A stretch of 48,562 nucleotides of DNA. Source: Enterococcus florum (lineage in GTDB: Bacteria > Bacillota > Bacilli > Lactobacillales > Enterococcaceae). The notes below the pieces were generated by a model. It was given only the letters and a program-made list of their open reading frames with translations, did no database searches and was not told where the DNA came from. Each line of letters begins with the position of its first letter. The first letter of the stretch is position 1. Shown piece by piece: positions 7,488 through 14,132 of the stretch. The position numbers and the translations under genes were made by a program. Location: positions 1-48,562 of the forward strand of contig NZ_BJCC01000003.1 of NCBI RefSeq assembly GCF_004309355.1, given 5' to 3'.

Positions 7488-8404
7488 TGAATAACTATTT
7501 CCCTCATGACAGCAATTCAAGAAATTCAGACAAATTGCTTCCGGTCCGCATGAAGTACGGCGCCGAAGGTTACGGTATTTATTTTATGATTTTAGAACGA
7601 CTACGTGATGAAAAAAACTATATGAGTGTCAAAGATTACAACATGTTAGCCTTTGACCTTCGTGTAGATGCTGGAAAAGTAAAAAGCATAGTTGAAGACT
7701 TTGGGTTATTTGCCTTCACCGAGGATGGTGAGTGTTTCTACTCTGAAGGATTTAATAAACGTATGGCGTTTAAAGATGAAAAATCAAAAAAGAAATCAGA
7801 AGCTGGGAAAAAAGGCGCAGCAAAAAGATGGCAAAATCATGGCACTGCCAATAGCAAACCAATGGCAGTGCCATCCGTTTCGGATAGCAAGGAAAGTAAA
7901 GTAAAGGAAACTAAAGTAAACCAAAGTAAAACTGATTCTGAATCTAGTAATACTAAACATTCAGAAGAGGGTGCTGTGTGCTATTGGCTGAATCAAGTGA
8001 ATCCAGCAGAAGCACCTAAAATAATTCAGGACATTCAGTATTGGGTCAGTGATTTCAACGGTCAGGACGAAATAGTCATTCTAGCGATCGATGACATGCT
8101 GGAAAACGGTGTTCGCAGCTACAAGTATTTGGATAAAGTTCTGAAAAGCTGGGAAGAAGCGAAGCTTGATACGCCTGAGAAGGTGGCTAAGCATTTAGCA
8201 GGACATTATAACCGTTCAGTGCGCAATCAGAAGCAATCGGGCAGATGGACACCACGATTACTATTTGACTACTGGTGGGCTGAAAAAATGAGTGGCAAAC
8301 CCTCTGTAGATGCGATCGTGGAAAAATATAGTCTTAGCAGCAATGAACGTGAAATCTTGATTAACGAAGTCCGAAAGAGAGGGTATGGGGATGCGATTTC
8401 TTGA
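7487..8404 (+). CDS. DnaD-type phage replication initiation protein
   Basis: A 305-aa protein that should start phage DNA replication by binding the origin and recruiting the host helicase loader. The N-terminus (about 1-90) matches the Lin1244/Lin1753-like winged-helix domain (FPHDSNSRNSDKLLPVRMKY, then GAEGYGIYFMILERLRDE). A lysine-rich linker follows, KKKSEAGKKGAAKRWQNHG. A DnaD-like C-terminal domain is seen at about 190-240 (GVRSYKYLDKVLKSW). No DnaC or DnaB homologue lies in the window, so host proteins are probably used. The direct repeat GGCACTGCC/GGCAGTGCC within the gene (about 7841-7872) could be part of an origin, which in this family often lies inside the gene (inference). Confidence 0.85.
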   Translation: MNNYFPHDSNSRNSDKLLPVRMKYGAEGYGIYFMILERLRDEKNYMSVKDYNMLAFDLRVDAGKVKSIVEDFGLFAFTEDGECFYSEGFNKRMAFKDEKSKKKSEAGKKGAAKRWQNHGTANSKPMAVPSVSDSKESKVKETKVNQSKTDSESSNTKHSEEGAVCYWLNQVNPAEAPKIIQDIQYWVSDFNGQDEIVILAIDDMLENGVRSYKYLDKVLKSWEEAKLDTPEKVAKHLAGHYNRSVRNQKQSGRWTPRLLFDYWWAEKMSGKPSVDAIVEKYSLSSNEREILINEVRKRGYGDAIS

Positions 8405-8654
8405 AATTATTTACAGGTTAGGTGAAGCAGCGAGTAGTGAAGATGAAAAAGAGCTATTACGTTCGTATTACGAGCGATTACGAAAGATGGTTCGAATCGA
8501 CTGCTCCGAAGATGAAATTGAACATCGTTTCTGTCTAATGATTACTTGCTACATCATGCGGTATATCGATAAGCAGGTCAATTACAGCAAACAAAAAGCT
8601 GAATACTATCTTTCATTCTTGACTGATCGGTTGAATAACGAGGTGTCTGCATGA
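8391..8654 (+). CDS. Hypothetical phage protein
   Basis: An 87-aa helical protein of unknown function that overlaps the end of the DnaD-like gene. The ATG at 8391 has GAGAGG at normal spacing. The ATG at 8385 would be too close to it. Conserved-looking segments are FCLMITCYIMRYIDKQ and YYLSFLTDRLNNE. Its stop overlaps the next start, so it is operonic. Confidence 0.65.
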   Translation: MRFLEIIYRLGEAASSEDEKELLRSYYERLRKMVRIDCSEDEIEHRFCLMITCYIMRYIDKQVNYSKQKAEYYLSFLTDRLNNEVSA

Positions 8655-9076
8655 GATCTAGATATCCAAAACGAAAGTCAAAATACGGCAACAAGAAAGT
8701 TTATCGTCATGGCCGATGGTTTGATTCGATCGCTGAAGCCGATTATTACCCGATCGCGATTCAGCATGCAAGTGACCACGGATATGAACTGCGACTGCAA
8801 GATCGATTAAAGATACTACCTACGCTAAAACTGAACTCGTGGACTATGCGAAATACTCAATACGTTGCAGACTACGCGTTTTACTATCGGGGAAAGTTGG
8901 TTCGACTTGTTGATGTAAAAGGCATGGAGACAAGCGAGTTTCGACTCAAAGCGAAGATGATCGCACAGGAGTATGGCGTAGTCATTGAACTAGCTAAAAA
9001 AGTACGGGGTGGCGGTTTTATCCATTACCCATTCAATATGCCAAAAAAGGAAAGAGAGAAGGTGCTTAGATGTTGA
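8651..9076 (+). CDS. DUF1064 nuclease-fold protein
   Basis: A 141-aa protein of the DUF1064 family, small phage proteins with a PD-(D/E)XK-like fold that are presumed endonucleases, perhaps acting on Holliday junctions. Characteristic segments are KYGNKKV, FDSIAEADYY, YVADYAFYYRGKLVRLVDVK (acidic residue, then D-x-K) and SEFRLKAKM. It starts at ATG after GAGGTGTCTGC and overlaps both neighbours by a few bases. The likely role is resolution of branched DNA during replication and packaging, in line with RecT upstream. Confidence 0.82.
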   Translation: MRSRYPKRKSKYGNKKVYRHGRWFDSIAEADYYPIAIQHASDHGYELRLQDRLKILPTLKLNSWTMRNTQYVADYAFYYRGKLVRLVDVKGMETSEFRLKAKMIAQEYGVVIELAKKVRGGGFIHYPFNMPKKEREKVLRC

Positions 9077-9354
9077 CTGAACCGCACATCAGCCGATACG
9101 GGGGCTTAGTTGCTATCCCTAGAAAAAGAACAAGAAGAAAAAAAGTGAAAATTGAAATTGGAGAAGTTTACGAATGCACGCCGCACAGTTGGGAAACGTG
9201 GAAATATCCTTTTCGAGCTGTTGTCGAGAGGATATACACGAACAGTGCAATGGTCCTTATTACTGCGACCCATCCAAGCGATGAATATTTACTGCAACAA
9301 CTTCAAAATAGGACAGTCGTTCCGCTAAAAGGGATGGTGGCAGCAGATGATTAA
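9070..9354 (+). CDS. Hypothetical phage protein
   Basis: A 94-aa protein with a strongly basic N-terminal segment (RKRTRRKKVK) and a beta-rich middle (EIGEVYECTPHSWE, YPFRAVVERIYTNSAMVLI). No family is recognised. The basic arm suggests nucleic-acid contact. It overlaps genes on both sides within the early operon. Confidence 0.6.
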   Translation: MLTEPHISRYGGLVAIPRKRTRRKKVKIEIGEVYECTPHSWETWKYPFRAVVERIYTNSAMVLITATHPSDEYLLQQLQNRTVVPLKGMVAADD

Positions 9355-9574
9355 TAATAAATTACCCTCTCAGGTCTTTTGGGAAAATGTAGAGCGTTAC
9401 CGAAAAGAGAAAGGAATCTCACGAGCAAAGTTAGAGGATGCGGCCAAACTGACGAAAGGCTACATCGGAACGGCCATCACAGCAGGATCATTTCCTGGTC
9501 AACAAATTATCCAACGTATTGCTCATTACTTGAAACTGCAGTACGTAGACTTATTTGAGGATTGGGATGATTGA
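9347..9574 (+). CDS. Small XRE-type HTH protein
   Basis: A 75-aa protein with a helix-turn-helix: YRKEKGISRAKLEDAAKLTK followed by GYIGTAITAGSFPG (about residues 16-50). No other domain is present. It overlaps the preceding gene by 8 bases and ends directly at the next start, so the last genes of the early operon include two DNA-binding proteins in a row. Confidence 0.68.
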   Translation: MINNKLPSQVFWENVERYRKEKGISRAKLEDAAKLTKGYIGTAITAGSFPGQQIIQRIAHYLKLQYVDLFEDWDD

Positions 9575-9823
9575 ATGAGTGATAAAGGGATAGATACACG
9601 CAATAGAGTGTTGAAGTTCATCGCTGAGTTTCAGCAGGAAAATAATTATTCACCGAGTAATCGAGAGGTAGGGAAGGGATCGAGTCTCAGTTCTTCATCT
9701 TCAGCAAGTAAGTATCTGAAAATTTTAAAAGATCAAGGGTACATCGATTTCATTCCAAACTCGCCGAGAACCCTCACGATTACTGAAAAAGGAAACGAAT
9801 TGTTAGAAAAATTGAATAGTTAA
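9575..9823 (+). CDS. LexA-type winged-HTH protein
   Basis: An 82-aa protein that matches only the DNA-binding half of LexA: RNRVLKFIAEFQQENNYSPS, then NREVGKGSS, then SASKYLKILKDQGYIDFIP. There is no peptidase domain. The ATG follows the stop codon of the previous gene with one base between. It may compete at LexA-like sites or regulate the late switch (inference). It is the last gene before the accessory pocket. Confidence 0.7.
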   Translation: MSDKGIDTRNRVLKFIAEFQQENNYSPSNREVGKGSSLSSSSSASKYLKILKDQGYIDFIPNSPRTLTITEKGNELLEKLNS

Positions 9824-9935
9824 TAGGCCTTGAAGATGCAGGAGCAATTTTGGTGATTCCTTTAAAGTGTTCAACTTTGTCAATTTCAGAAGTGGATTAA
9901 CTACCATATCACAAATTTTAATAAACACTTGTAAG

Positions 9936-9960
9936 AAAAAACTGAGCAAAAATGCTCAGT
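9936..9960 (-). terminator. Minus-strand terminator of the solitary peptide transcript
   Basis: On the minus strand ACTGAGCA-TTTT-TGCTCAGT (8-bp stem) is followed by TTTTTTC-like sequence. It is strong only in the minus direction, so it implies a minus-strand transcript arriving from 9961-10270, where a small peptide gene lies. Confidence 0.75.
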
Positions 9961-9995
9961 CTGGTAATTGGAGCTGAAATAAAAGACCAGCTCTA

Positions 9996-10088
9996 TTAGA
10001 GAATGCCAAATAATTTTAAAATTGTCAGCACTGTTATAATTATTTGGAGATCAATCTCTAATGAAAACTTATTATATTTCACTTTCAT
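9996..10088 (-). CDS. 30-aa membrane peptide, type I toxin-like
   Basis: The minus strand encodes a 30-residue peptide starting at ATG 10088 behind AAGGGAG at about 9 bases. It has a charged N-terminus (MKVKYNKFSLEID) and one hydrophobic segment (LQIIITVLTILKLFGIL). A strong terminator follows 36 bases after the stop codon. An extended -10 box TGATATAAT (minus strand, 10242-10250) could drive it with a leader of about 150 bases. The size, single membrane span, structured leader and private terminator fit type I toxins and also resemble the B peptides at 45933-47997. It is too short for homology alone, so function is inferred. Confidence 0.55.
   Translation of the reverse strand: MKVKYNKFSLEIDLQIIITVLTILKLFGIL
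10032..10040 (+). promoter_or_regulatory. Extended -10 box antisense to the 30-aa peptide
   Basis: TGTTATAAT (TGn-TATAAT) on the plus strand lies inside the peptide gene and points against it. Transcription from here would run over the start and ribosome site of the peptide mRNA. No good -35 is visible. This mirrors the TGCTATAAT boxes of the four cassettes near the right end. Confidence 0.4.
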
Positions 10089-10116
10089 ATGTCAAGACTC
10101 CCTTAAATTAGTTTTT

Positions 10117-10202
10117 CAATTAGGGTTCGGAGCTGGAAGGTCGTTTTGTCCTAAGAAACGAAAATTCACCCTAATTTCAACACAGTTGAAAGTCCTAATT
10201 GA
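10117..10202 (-). promoter_or_regulatory. Leader with alternative pairings upstream of the peptide
   Basis: TCAATTAGG (10117-10125, plus strand) is complementary to CCTAATTGA (10194-10202), and the overlapping AATTAGGGT is complementary to ACCCTAATT (10170-10178). One arm can therefore pair with two partners. In the minus-strand transcript this lies in the leader of the 30-aa peptide and could switch ribosome access. Structure is seen; function is inferred. Confidence 0.35.
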
Positions 10203-10271
10203 GTGCTAACTAAAACTAAGTTAACAAATCTTGACAACATAATTATATCATAAAAGGATGTGGCTTAGTTG

Positions 10272-10691
10272 ATGGCATTATTTCCAGAAATTGACAAGGA
10301 CAAGACAAAAAAGCGTGTGAGAGAGTTGCTTTCTTGTTATCGAACAATGGTAAGAATAGCCGATGAAGAGTGCATTCCGAAAGTCACTGCTACCTATAGC
10401 TTTGAATTGAAGAGTTTTACTGGGACAGTAAGTCGAGCTACTGAAAATGCCGTTGTTCGAAAAGTGACTGCAGAAAACGAACTGAAGAAAATTTGTGCTG
10501 CAATGAATAAACTGAATGCATATGATCGGCAATTGATCCATGATAAGTACATGGATAATAGAGAATTGACTGATACTGCAATCTATTTGAATTATAATCT
10601 TAGCTCCAGCTCCTTTTATCGAGAATTAGACAAATCAATGATAAAATTTGCGGAAGCGTACGAAAATGGGAGGCTTTTGATAGAAAAGTGA
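10272..10691 (+). CDS. arpU: ArpU-family late transcription regulator
   Basis: A 139-aa protein of the ArpU family, named after an autolysin regulator of Enterococcus hirae and found in many Lactobacillales phages as the activator of late genes. The family pattern is visible: FPEIDKDKTKKRVRELLSCY at the start, then AENELKKICAAMNKLNAYDR and QLIHDKYMDNRELTD with a sigma-like HTH end (SSSSFYRELDKSMIKFAEAY). The start is ATG 10272 or the TTG one codon earlier, with AAGGA upstream. Its place before the terminase genes agrees with control of the late operon. Confidence 0.88.
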   Translation: MALFPEIDKDKTKKRVRELLSCYRTMVRIADEECIPKVTATYSFELKSFTGTVSRATENAVVRKVTAENELKKICAAMNKLNAYDRQLIHDKYMDNRELTDTAIYLNYNLSSSSFYRELDKSMIKFAEAYENGRLLIEK

Positions 10692-10739
10692 GAGAAAGTC
10701 GGGAGTATTCTGATAGTCAACTGTAAGATAATAGTAATG

Positions 10740-11150
10740 TGGAATAGTATAGATACAGCTAGTCAGCCAACACAACCGAAACAGCTACTCTACGTACGAG
10801 AGTAAAGGCTAAAATTATACAAATCAGACTGAACTAGCTGTTGATATAGAGAGAAATCTAGGGGTTTAGGCTTCTCACAAAACTCTAAATCCAGAAAGGG
10901 GGAACAGCTCTTTCTTGTGATTCTCAATCTTTCAAGGCAGCACAAATAATTAATAAGGGAGTGAGTCAGCTCCATTTCCTTGATGTTCAAGTGCTGCCTT
11001 GTAACATGTCGCTGCGAAGCCTATCTCAAAATGAGATACGACCTGCATGGTTCGAATCCTGCTGCGTCAATAGGGTTAAATGGTTATCCTGAAAACCAGG
11101 GGCGTAAGCACCCAAGTTATTAAGATCGTTTCGGCGGTCTTTTTATTTTT
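10740..11150 (+). ncRNA. Large structured non-coding RNA candidate
   Basis: About 410 bases without a credible reading frame hold many strong local pairings and end in a rho-independent terminator. Pairings seen: CAAGGCAGCAC (10933-10943) with GTGCTGCCTTG (10991-11001), 11 perfect pairs. TACTCT/AGAGTA (10786-10804) forms a hairpin nested inside AACAGCTA/TAGCTGTT (10780-10842). TCACAA/TTGTGA (10875-10920) encloses AGAAAG/CTTTCT. TATCTCA-AAA-TGAGATA spans 11022-11038. TGGTT/AACCA spans 11081-11098. A GNRA-type GTAA loop hairpin spans about 11099-11113. A T-loop-like TTCGAAT flanked by GG and CC is at 11049-11059. Large ornate RNAs such as ROOL and GOLLD occur in Lactobacillales phages near late-gene borders. 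Membership in either class is untested. The 5' end is uncertain. Confidence 0.55.
11122..11149 (+). terminator. Terminator of the structured RNA
   Basis: AAGATCG-TTTCGG-CGGTCTT (7 pairs, one T-G) is followed by TTTATTTTTT. It faces the plus strand and defines the 3' end of the structured region. Confidence 0.8.
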
Positions 11151-11152
11151 TG

Positions 11153-11178
11153 AAAAAAAGAAGCCTAGCAAATGCTAG
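11153..11178 (-). terminator. Terminator of hicAB
   Basis: On the minus strand CTAGCA-TT-TGCTAG is followed by GCTTCTTTTTTTC. The stem includes the hicB stop codon. It lies back to back with the structured-RNA terminator, so the two converging transcripts are separated within 30 bases. Confidence 0.7.
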
Positions 11179-11576
11179 ACTCCTAATCTTTCTTTTAATG
11201 CTTCAGTTAGTAGAGATGAAAAATTAATACCATTCTGTATTCCTAATTGATTTAAGTAGTTTGGAATTGATAAAGTTTTCTTCACAACTTTAATATCGTC
11301 GAGGGCTTTAAATTTTAAAAAATCAATATCAATTAAGGTTTCTATATCATTTTCTTTCAAATCATATTTAACTGAATTTGATTTAGGAAATACCTTTTGA
11401 TCTTTTTCATACTCTACCAACATATTTCCAATATAATCTCGTGCCATAGAAATAGATTCAGGGATATCTCTACCTTGGGTATATCCATCGAAGTCTGGAA
11501 TATATACAAGGTAATCAAAACCAGAGCTATCTTTTTCATAACTAATAATCACAGGATAAACGAAATTTGTCTCCAT
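11175..11576 (-). CDS. hicB: HicB-type antitoxin
   Basis: A 133-aa antitoxin of the HicB family. The N-terminus has the partially degraded RNase-H-like fold with the family motif YPVIISYEKDSSGFDYLVYI, then PDFDGYTQGRDIPESISMAR (about residues 5-55). The C-terminus has a short DNA-binding part beginning LSIPNYLNQLGIQNGINFSS, which fits a ribbon-helix-helix. It should bind and neutralise HicA and repress the shared promoter. The start METNFV has GGAAGGA upstream. An earlier in-frame start would add 14 residues but has no ribosome site. It lies 55 bases downstream of hicA. Confidence 0.9.
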   Translation of the reverse strand: METNFVYPVIISYEKDSSGFDYLVYIPDFDGYTQGRDIPESISMARDYIGNMLVEYEKDQKVFPKSNSVKYDLKENDIETLIDIDFLKFKALDDIKVVKKTLSIPNYLNQLGIQNGINFSSLLTEALKERLGV

Positions 11577-11631
11577 ATTTTTATTCCTTCCTTTCATACT
11601 TAAAAAATATATATACATGAAGCAGAGGGAC

Positions 11632-11805
11632 TCATTTGAGTCCGTGCTTCCTAATTAATGCTTTAGCTAGACGCTCGTTTGTTTCCTTGTGTCTAACTAT
11701 CTCTTCGGTCTGTTTTCCGTTGGTGTATATATCATGGTTGCTTCCATGTCTTACAAACCACCAACCATTTTTTTTGAAGAGTTTGACCAGATCTCTTGTT
11801 TTCAT
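11632..11805 (-). CDS. hicA: HicA-type mRNA interferase toxin
   Basis: A 57-aa HicA toxin, a double-stranded-RNA-binding-like fold that cleaves mRNA. The family signature is complete: KTRDLVKLFKKNGWWFVRHG, then SNHDIYTN with the catalytic H24, then HKETNERLAKALIRKHGLK. The ATG at 11805 has GAAAGGAGATCG upstream; longer starts are not supported. It is first in the hicAB operon and has a promoter with a palindromic operator. The pair is inserted between the structured RNA and the head genes, against the direction of the phage late genes, as is typical of accessory genes. Confidence 0.95.
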   Translation of the reverse strand: MKTRDLVKLFKKNGWWFVRHGSNHDIYTNGKQTEEIVRHKETNERLAKALIRKHGLK

Positions 11806-11827
11806 ATCGATCTCCTTTCTACATACT

Positions 11828-11856
11828 ATTATACGTAATAAATACGTATAAATCAA
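11828..11856 (-). promoter_or_regulatory. hicAB promoter with palindromic operator
   Basis: Minus strand TTGATT and TATAAT are 17 bases apart, directly upstream of hicA. The spacer holds TATACGTA-ATAAA-TACGTATA (11830-11850), 8-base perfect arms, the likely HicB operator. The layout (palindrome between -35 and -10) is the same as in the four cassettes at 46219-48255. Confidence 0.8.
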
Positions 11857-11933
11857 GAGGTTTTTCATATTTCATTATATATATTGTAAAGATTTACTCA
11901 GACTAATTAATAAAATATATATTCAAGATTTGC

Positions 11934-12158
11934 TTACTTCCGCTTGTTTTTTGCGTAGGTCTCAATATCTTCACGCAAATAAAGGCGTACTTTATCTGCT
12001 TTAGTGCCTTCAGCTTCATAAAATGGACTGACTTTACCAGATTTTAGTGATTGAGCAAAAGCGTTAGGGGATTGTCCAGTAATTTCCATTGCTTGTGATT
12101 TTGTAAGTAGATCGTTTTCCATAAATTTTTTTATCTGTTCGAGTTCTTTTTTATTCAT
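11934..12158 (-). CDS. Small HTH-like protein
   Basis: A 74-aa protein with an excisionase/MerR-like helix-turn-helix: LLTKSQAMEITGQSPNAFAQ followed by SLKSGKVSPFYEAEGTKADK and a C-terminal YLREDIETYAKNKRK. The start ATG follows GAAAGGATACC. It stands alone on the minus strand between hicA and the plus-strand genes. An inverted repeat ACGTT-CT-AACGT lies in its upstream region (about 12193-12204). A DNA-binding role is likely, for instance as a regulator or recombination directionality factor, though it is far from int. Confidence 0.6.
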   Translation of the reverse strand: MNKKELEQIKKFMENDLLTKSQAMEITGQSPNAFAQSLKSGKVSPFYEAEGTKADKVRLYLREDIETYAKNKRK

Positions 12159-12240
12159 TTTGGTATCCTTTCTGGAGCATAAATTTATTTACGTTCTAAC
12201 GTTATTACTGATGTTTTTTTATTTGAAAGGTGGTGATAGT

Positions 12241-12345
12241 ATGGCGAGAGTCGGACGTACTCAAACTAAAACAAGAGGTGCACGAACAACTGGGCCAGCG
12301 AAACGAAAAGGAAATCGTGGTTCATCTGGCGGAAAGGGCGGTTAG
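12241..12345 (+). CDS. 34-aa basic glycine-rich peptide
   Basis: A 34-residue peptide beginning MARVGRTQTK and rich in Arg, Lys, Gly, Ser and Thr, ending GGKGG. The ribosome site AAAGGTGGTGATAGT precedes the ATG. It has no hydrophobic residues to speak of, so it is a soluble, strongly basic peptide that might bind nucleic acid. It sits 4 bases before the PP-loop protein and is probably in its operon. Confidence 0.6.
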   Translation: MARVGRTQTKTRGARTTGPAKRKGNRGSSGGKGG

Positions 12346-12349
12346 TTAG

Positions 12350-13009
12350 TTGGGAGCTATTCTATTTGAATCCATAAAAACCGCAAGTAAAATTACGGAT
12401 ACTATCCTTGTTGGTTTATCAACTGGTAAGGATAGTATTGTGACTTATGATCTTTGCACTAAGTATTTTAAAAATGTATATCCTTATTTCATGTACTTGG
12501 TACCTGGACTAGAGTTTCAAGAGAGAACCTTGCGTTATTATGAAAAACTATACAGAAATGAAATAATTCGTATGCCACATTTTGAGTTGTCAGATTTTTA
12601 TCGATACGGTAGTTTCAGACCAGCGGACCCCTACGTGAAAATCGTTTCTATCACAGAGCAATATGATTATTTGCGTTTGCAAACTGGTGCGCATTGGATT
12701 GCTTGCGGGGAACGTATAGCGGATTCAATTGTTCGCCGGGCTATGATTAAGCAAAGTGGCAGCATTGACCTAAAAAGAGGTAGAATGTATCCAATTGCTG
12801 AATGGAATAAAAAGGAAATATTGCATTACATAAAACAAAATAAATTATATCTTAGCCCAGAAAATAAAAAGTTGGGCTTTTCCTTTCGTAGTCTTGAAGG
12901 TTCGGAATTAGCAGCAATCAAATCACTATTTCCAGCTGATTATGAGAAAATTTTACACTTTTTTCCGCTTGCAGGAGCGGCAGTTAAGAGGTTTGAAGAT
13001 TATGGTTAA
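12350..13009 (+). CDS. PP-loop PAPS-reductase-like protein
   Basis: A 219-aa member of the adenine-nucleotide alpha-hydrolase (PP-loop) superfamily, close to the phosphoadenosine-phosphosulfate reductase group. The PP-loop is LVGLSTGKDSIVTYDL (S24-x-GKDS). Other family segments are HWIACGERIADSIVRR and GRMYPIAEWNKKEILHYIKQ. The cysteine that does reduction in true PAPS reductases is not evident, so sulfate reduction is unlikely. Phage copies are usually found beside ParB-like proteins, as here, and may activate a substrate by adenylation for a nucleic-acid modification (inference). It starts with TTG behind GGAAAGGGCGG and overlaps the next gene. Confidence 0.82.
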   Translation: MGAILFESIKTASKITDTILVGLSTGKDSIVTYDLCTKYFKNVYPYFMYLVPGLEFQERTLRYYEKLYRNEIIRMPHFELSDFYRYGSFRPADPYVKIVSITEQYDYLRLQTGAHWIACGERIADSIVRRAMIKQSGSIDLKRGRMYPIAEWNKKEILHYIKQNKLYLSPENKKLGFSFRSLEGSELAAIKSLFPADYEKILHFFPLAGAAVKRFEDYG

Positions 13010-13691
13010 TAAAACAAAATACCAAAAATCAACTACTGAGCTTATCCATCGTAGTGAATTAATGAATGCGCCTTATAATCCACGTCGGATTAGTAAGGAT
13101 GAGAAGAAACGATTAAAAGCAATGTTGAAAAAGCATGGCTTAGTCAATACCCCTACATGGAACAAAAGAACTGGAAACATAGTAGGCGGTCATCAACGAA
13201 TATCAGCGTTAGATATTTTAGAGGGCACGAAAGATTATGCCTTAGAGGTTAGTGTGATAGACGTGGATGAAAAGGAAGAAGTTGAGCTAAATATCGTTTT
13301 GAATAACCAATCGATTCAAGGTGAATATGAAACAGATTCGTTAGCTGAACTTATGTTGGATTTTAACCTCCAAACGGAAGACATCGGTTTTACATCACTT
13401 GATATAGATTTCATGTTTAATGGAGATGATCGTTTTTCTGAGTTATTTAATCCTCCAGAAGTAGATGAGGAAAAGAATAAACTTCAGGAGATTAAGGACG
13501 CACGAGAGAAAGGAAAAGAACGTTTAGCTGATCGTAATAATATCAACTTCCTTACGGTTTTAGTTTTCCGCGACGAGAATGAACGCAAAGAATTTCACAA
13601 AATAATTGGAGTTCCAGCCTATGAAGACTACATTTCATTAGAGCAACTCCAAAGGTTTATTGATGCAAAACTGGAAGAAGGTGCTAATTAG
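13002..13691 (+). CDS. ParB/Srx-fold phage protein
   Basis: A 229-aa protein with an N-terminal ParB-type domain: NPRRISKDEKKRLKAMLKKH, then GLVNTPTWNKRTGNIVGGHQ with the GGHQR nucleotide-binding motif, then ALDILEG (about residues 20-75). ParB/Srx-fold enzymes bind CTP or ATP, and some phage members are nucleases. The C-terminal half is helical and acidic, without the ParB HTH, so it is not a partition protein. The start ATG overlaps the PP-loop gene by 8 bases, which implies joint function. The convergent ASCH gene overlaps its 3' end by 4 bases. Confidence 0.82.
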   Translation: MVNKTKYQKSTTELIHRSELMNAPYNPRRISKDEKKRLKAMLKKHGLVNTPTWNKRTGNIVGGHQRISALDILEGTKDYALEVSVIDVDEKEEVELNIVLNNQSIQGEYETDSLAELMLDFNLQTEDIGFTSLDIDFMFNGDDRFSELFNPPEVDEEKNKLQEIKDAREKGKERLADRNNINFLTVLVFRDENERKEFHKIIGVPAYEDYISLEQLQRFIDAKLEEGAN

Positions 13692-14074
13692 TCAATTATC
13701 GCCTCATAGTAATGTTTCCAGAAATCATCACTAATAATCTCAACACCATTTTCCATTGTTACATCATTTTCGCGAGGGTACTCGATATAAGAATCATTGA
13801 CATTGAAAAGTCCCTGCTGTCCTTTGACGTAAAAAGGCTTAATGCAGCGAACATTGTCTAGTCTCCAAGCAAAAGTTCCATTTCCAAGTTGTTTAACTTC
13901 TGTAAGATTCACAACCGCAATAGCATGCTTTGAAATGAAGCCAGGCAACTTTCTTGCAGTTGAACAAATTAAAAGATCGCCACGATGTTTGGTATTCCAA
14001 GTTCGATATTCGAACTTTTTATTTTCTGTCAGAACATCCCATGCGTAGTCAGGCCTTAAAGATAATGCTTTCAT
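13688..14074 (-). CDS. ASCH-domain protein
   Basis: A 128-aa ASCH-domain protein, a PUA-like fold that binds RNA or modified nucleotides; some bacterial members hydrolyse N4-acetylcytidine. The signature appears as VLTENKKFEYRTWNT (K19, E22, R24), preceded by MKALSLRPDYAWD, then GDLLICSTAR. It is on the minus strand in an otherwise plus-strand region and has its own promoter. It converges on the ParB-like gene. A nucleotide-processing partner role for the neighbouring modification-like genes is possible (inference). Confidence 0.85.
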   Translation of the reverse strand: MKALSLRPDYAWDVLTENKKFEYRTWNTKHRGDLLICSTARKLPGFISKHAIAVVNLTEVKQLGNGTFAWRLDNVRCIKPFYVKGQQGLFNVNDSYIEYPRENDVTMENGVEIISDDFWKHYYEAIID

Positions 14075-14103
14075 TATATCGCTCCTTTTTTCTTGTTAAG
14101 AAC

Positions 14104-14132
14104 AGAATAACATTATCATGGTATTAATGCAA
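14104..14132 (-). promoter_or_regulatory. Promoter of the ASCH gene
   Basis: Minus strand TTGCAT and TATTCT are 17 bases apart, about 30 bases upstream of the ASCH start. This suggests that the ASCH gene is expressed independently of the phage late genes. Confidence 0.5.

Noticed and set aside
10003-10209. Plus-strand frame of 68 codons upstream of arpU.
   Set aside because: No ribosome site, atypical composition, and it overlaps the minus-strand peptide and its leader, which have better signals.
11040-11080. GGTTCGAATCC looks like the T-arm of a tRNA.
   Set aside because: The adjoining bases do not form a five-pair T stem, and no acceptor, D or anticodon arms can be built. It is kept only as a T-loop-like element of the structured RNA.
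10740-11150. Group I or group II intron as explanation for the structured region.
   Set aside because: No group II domain V sequence and no recognisable group I P7/P3 core; the flanks are not halves of one gene.
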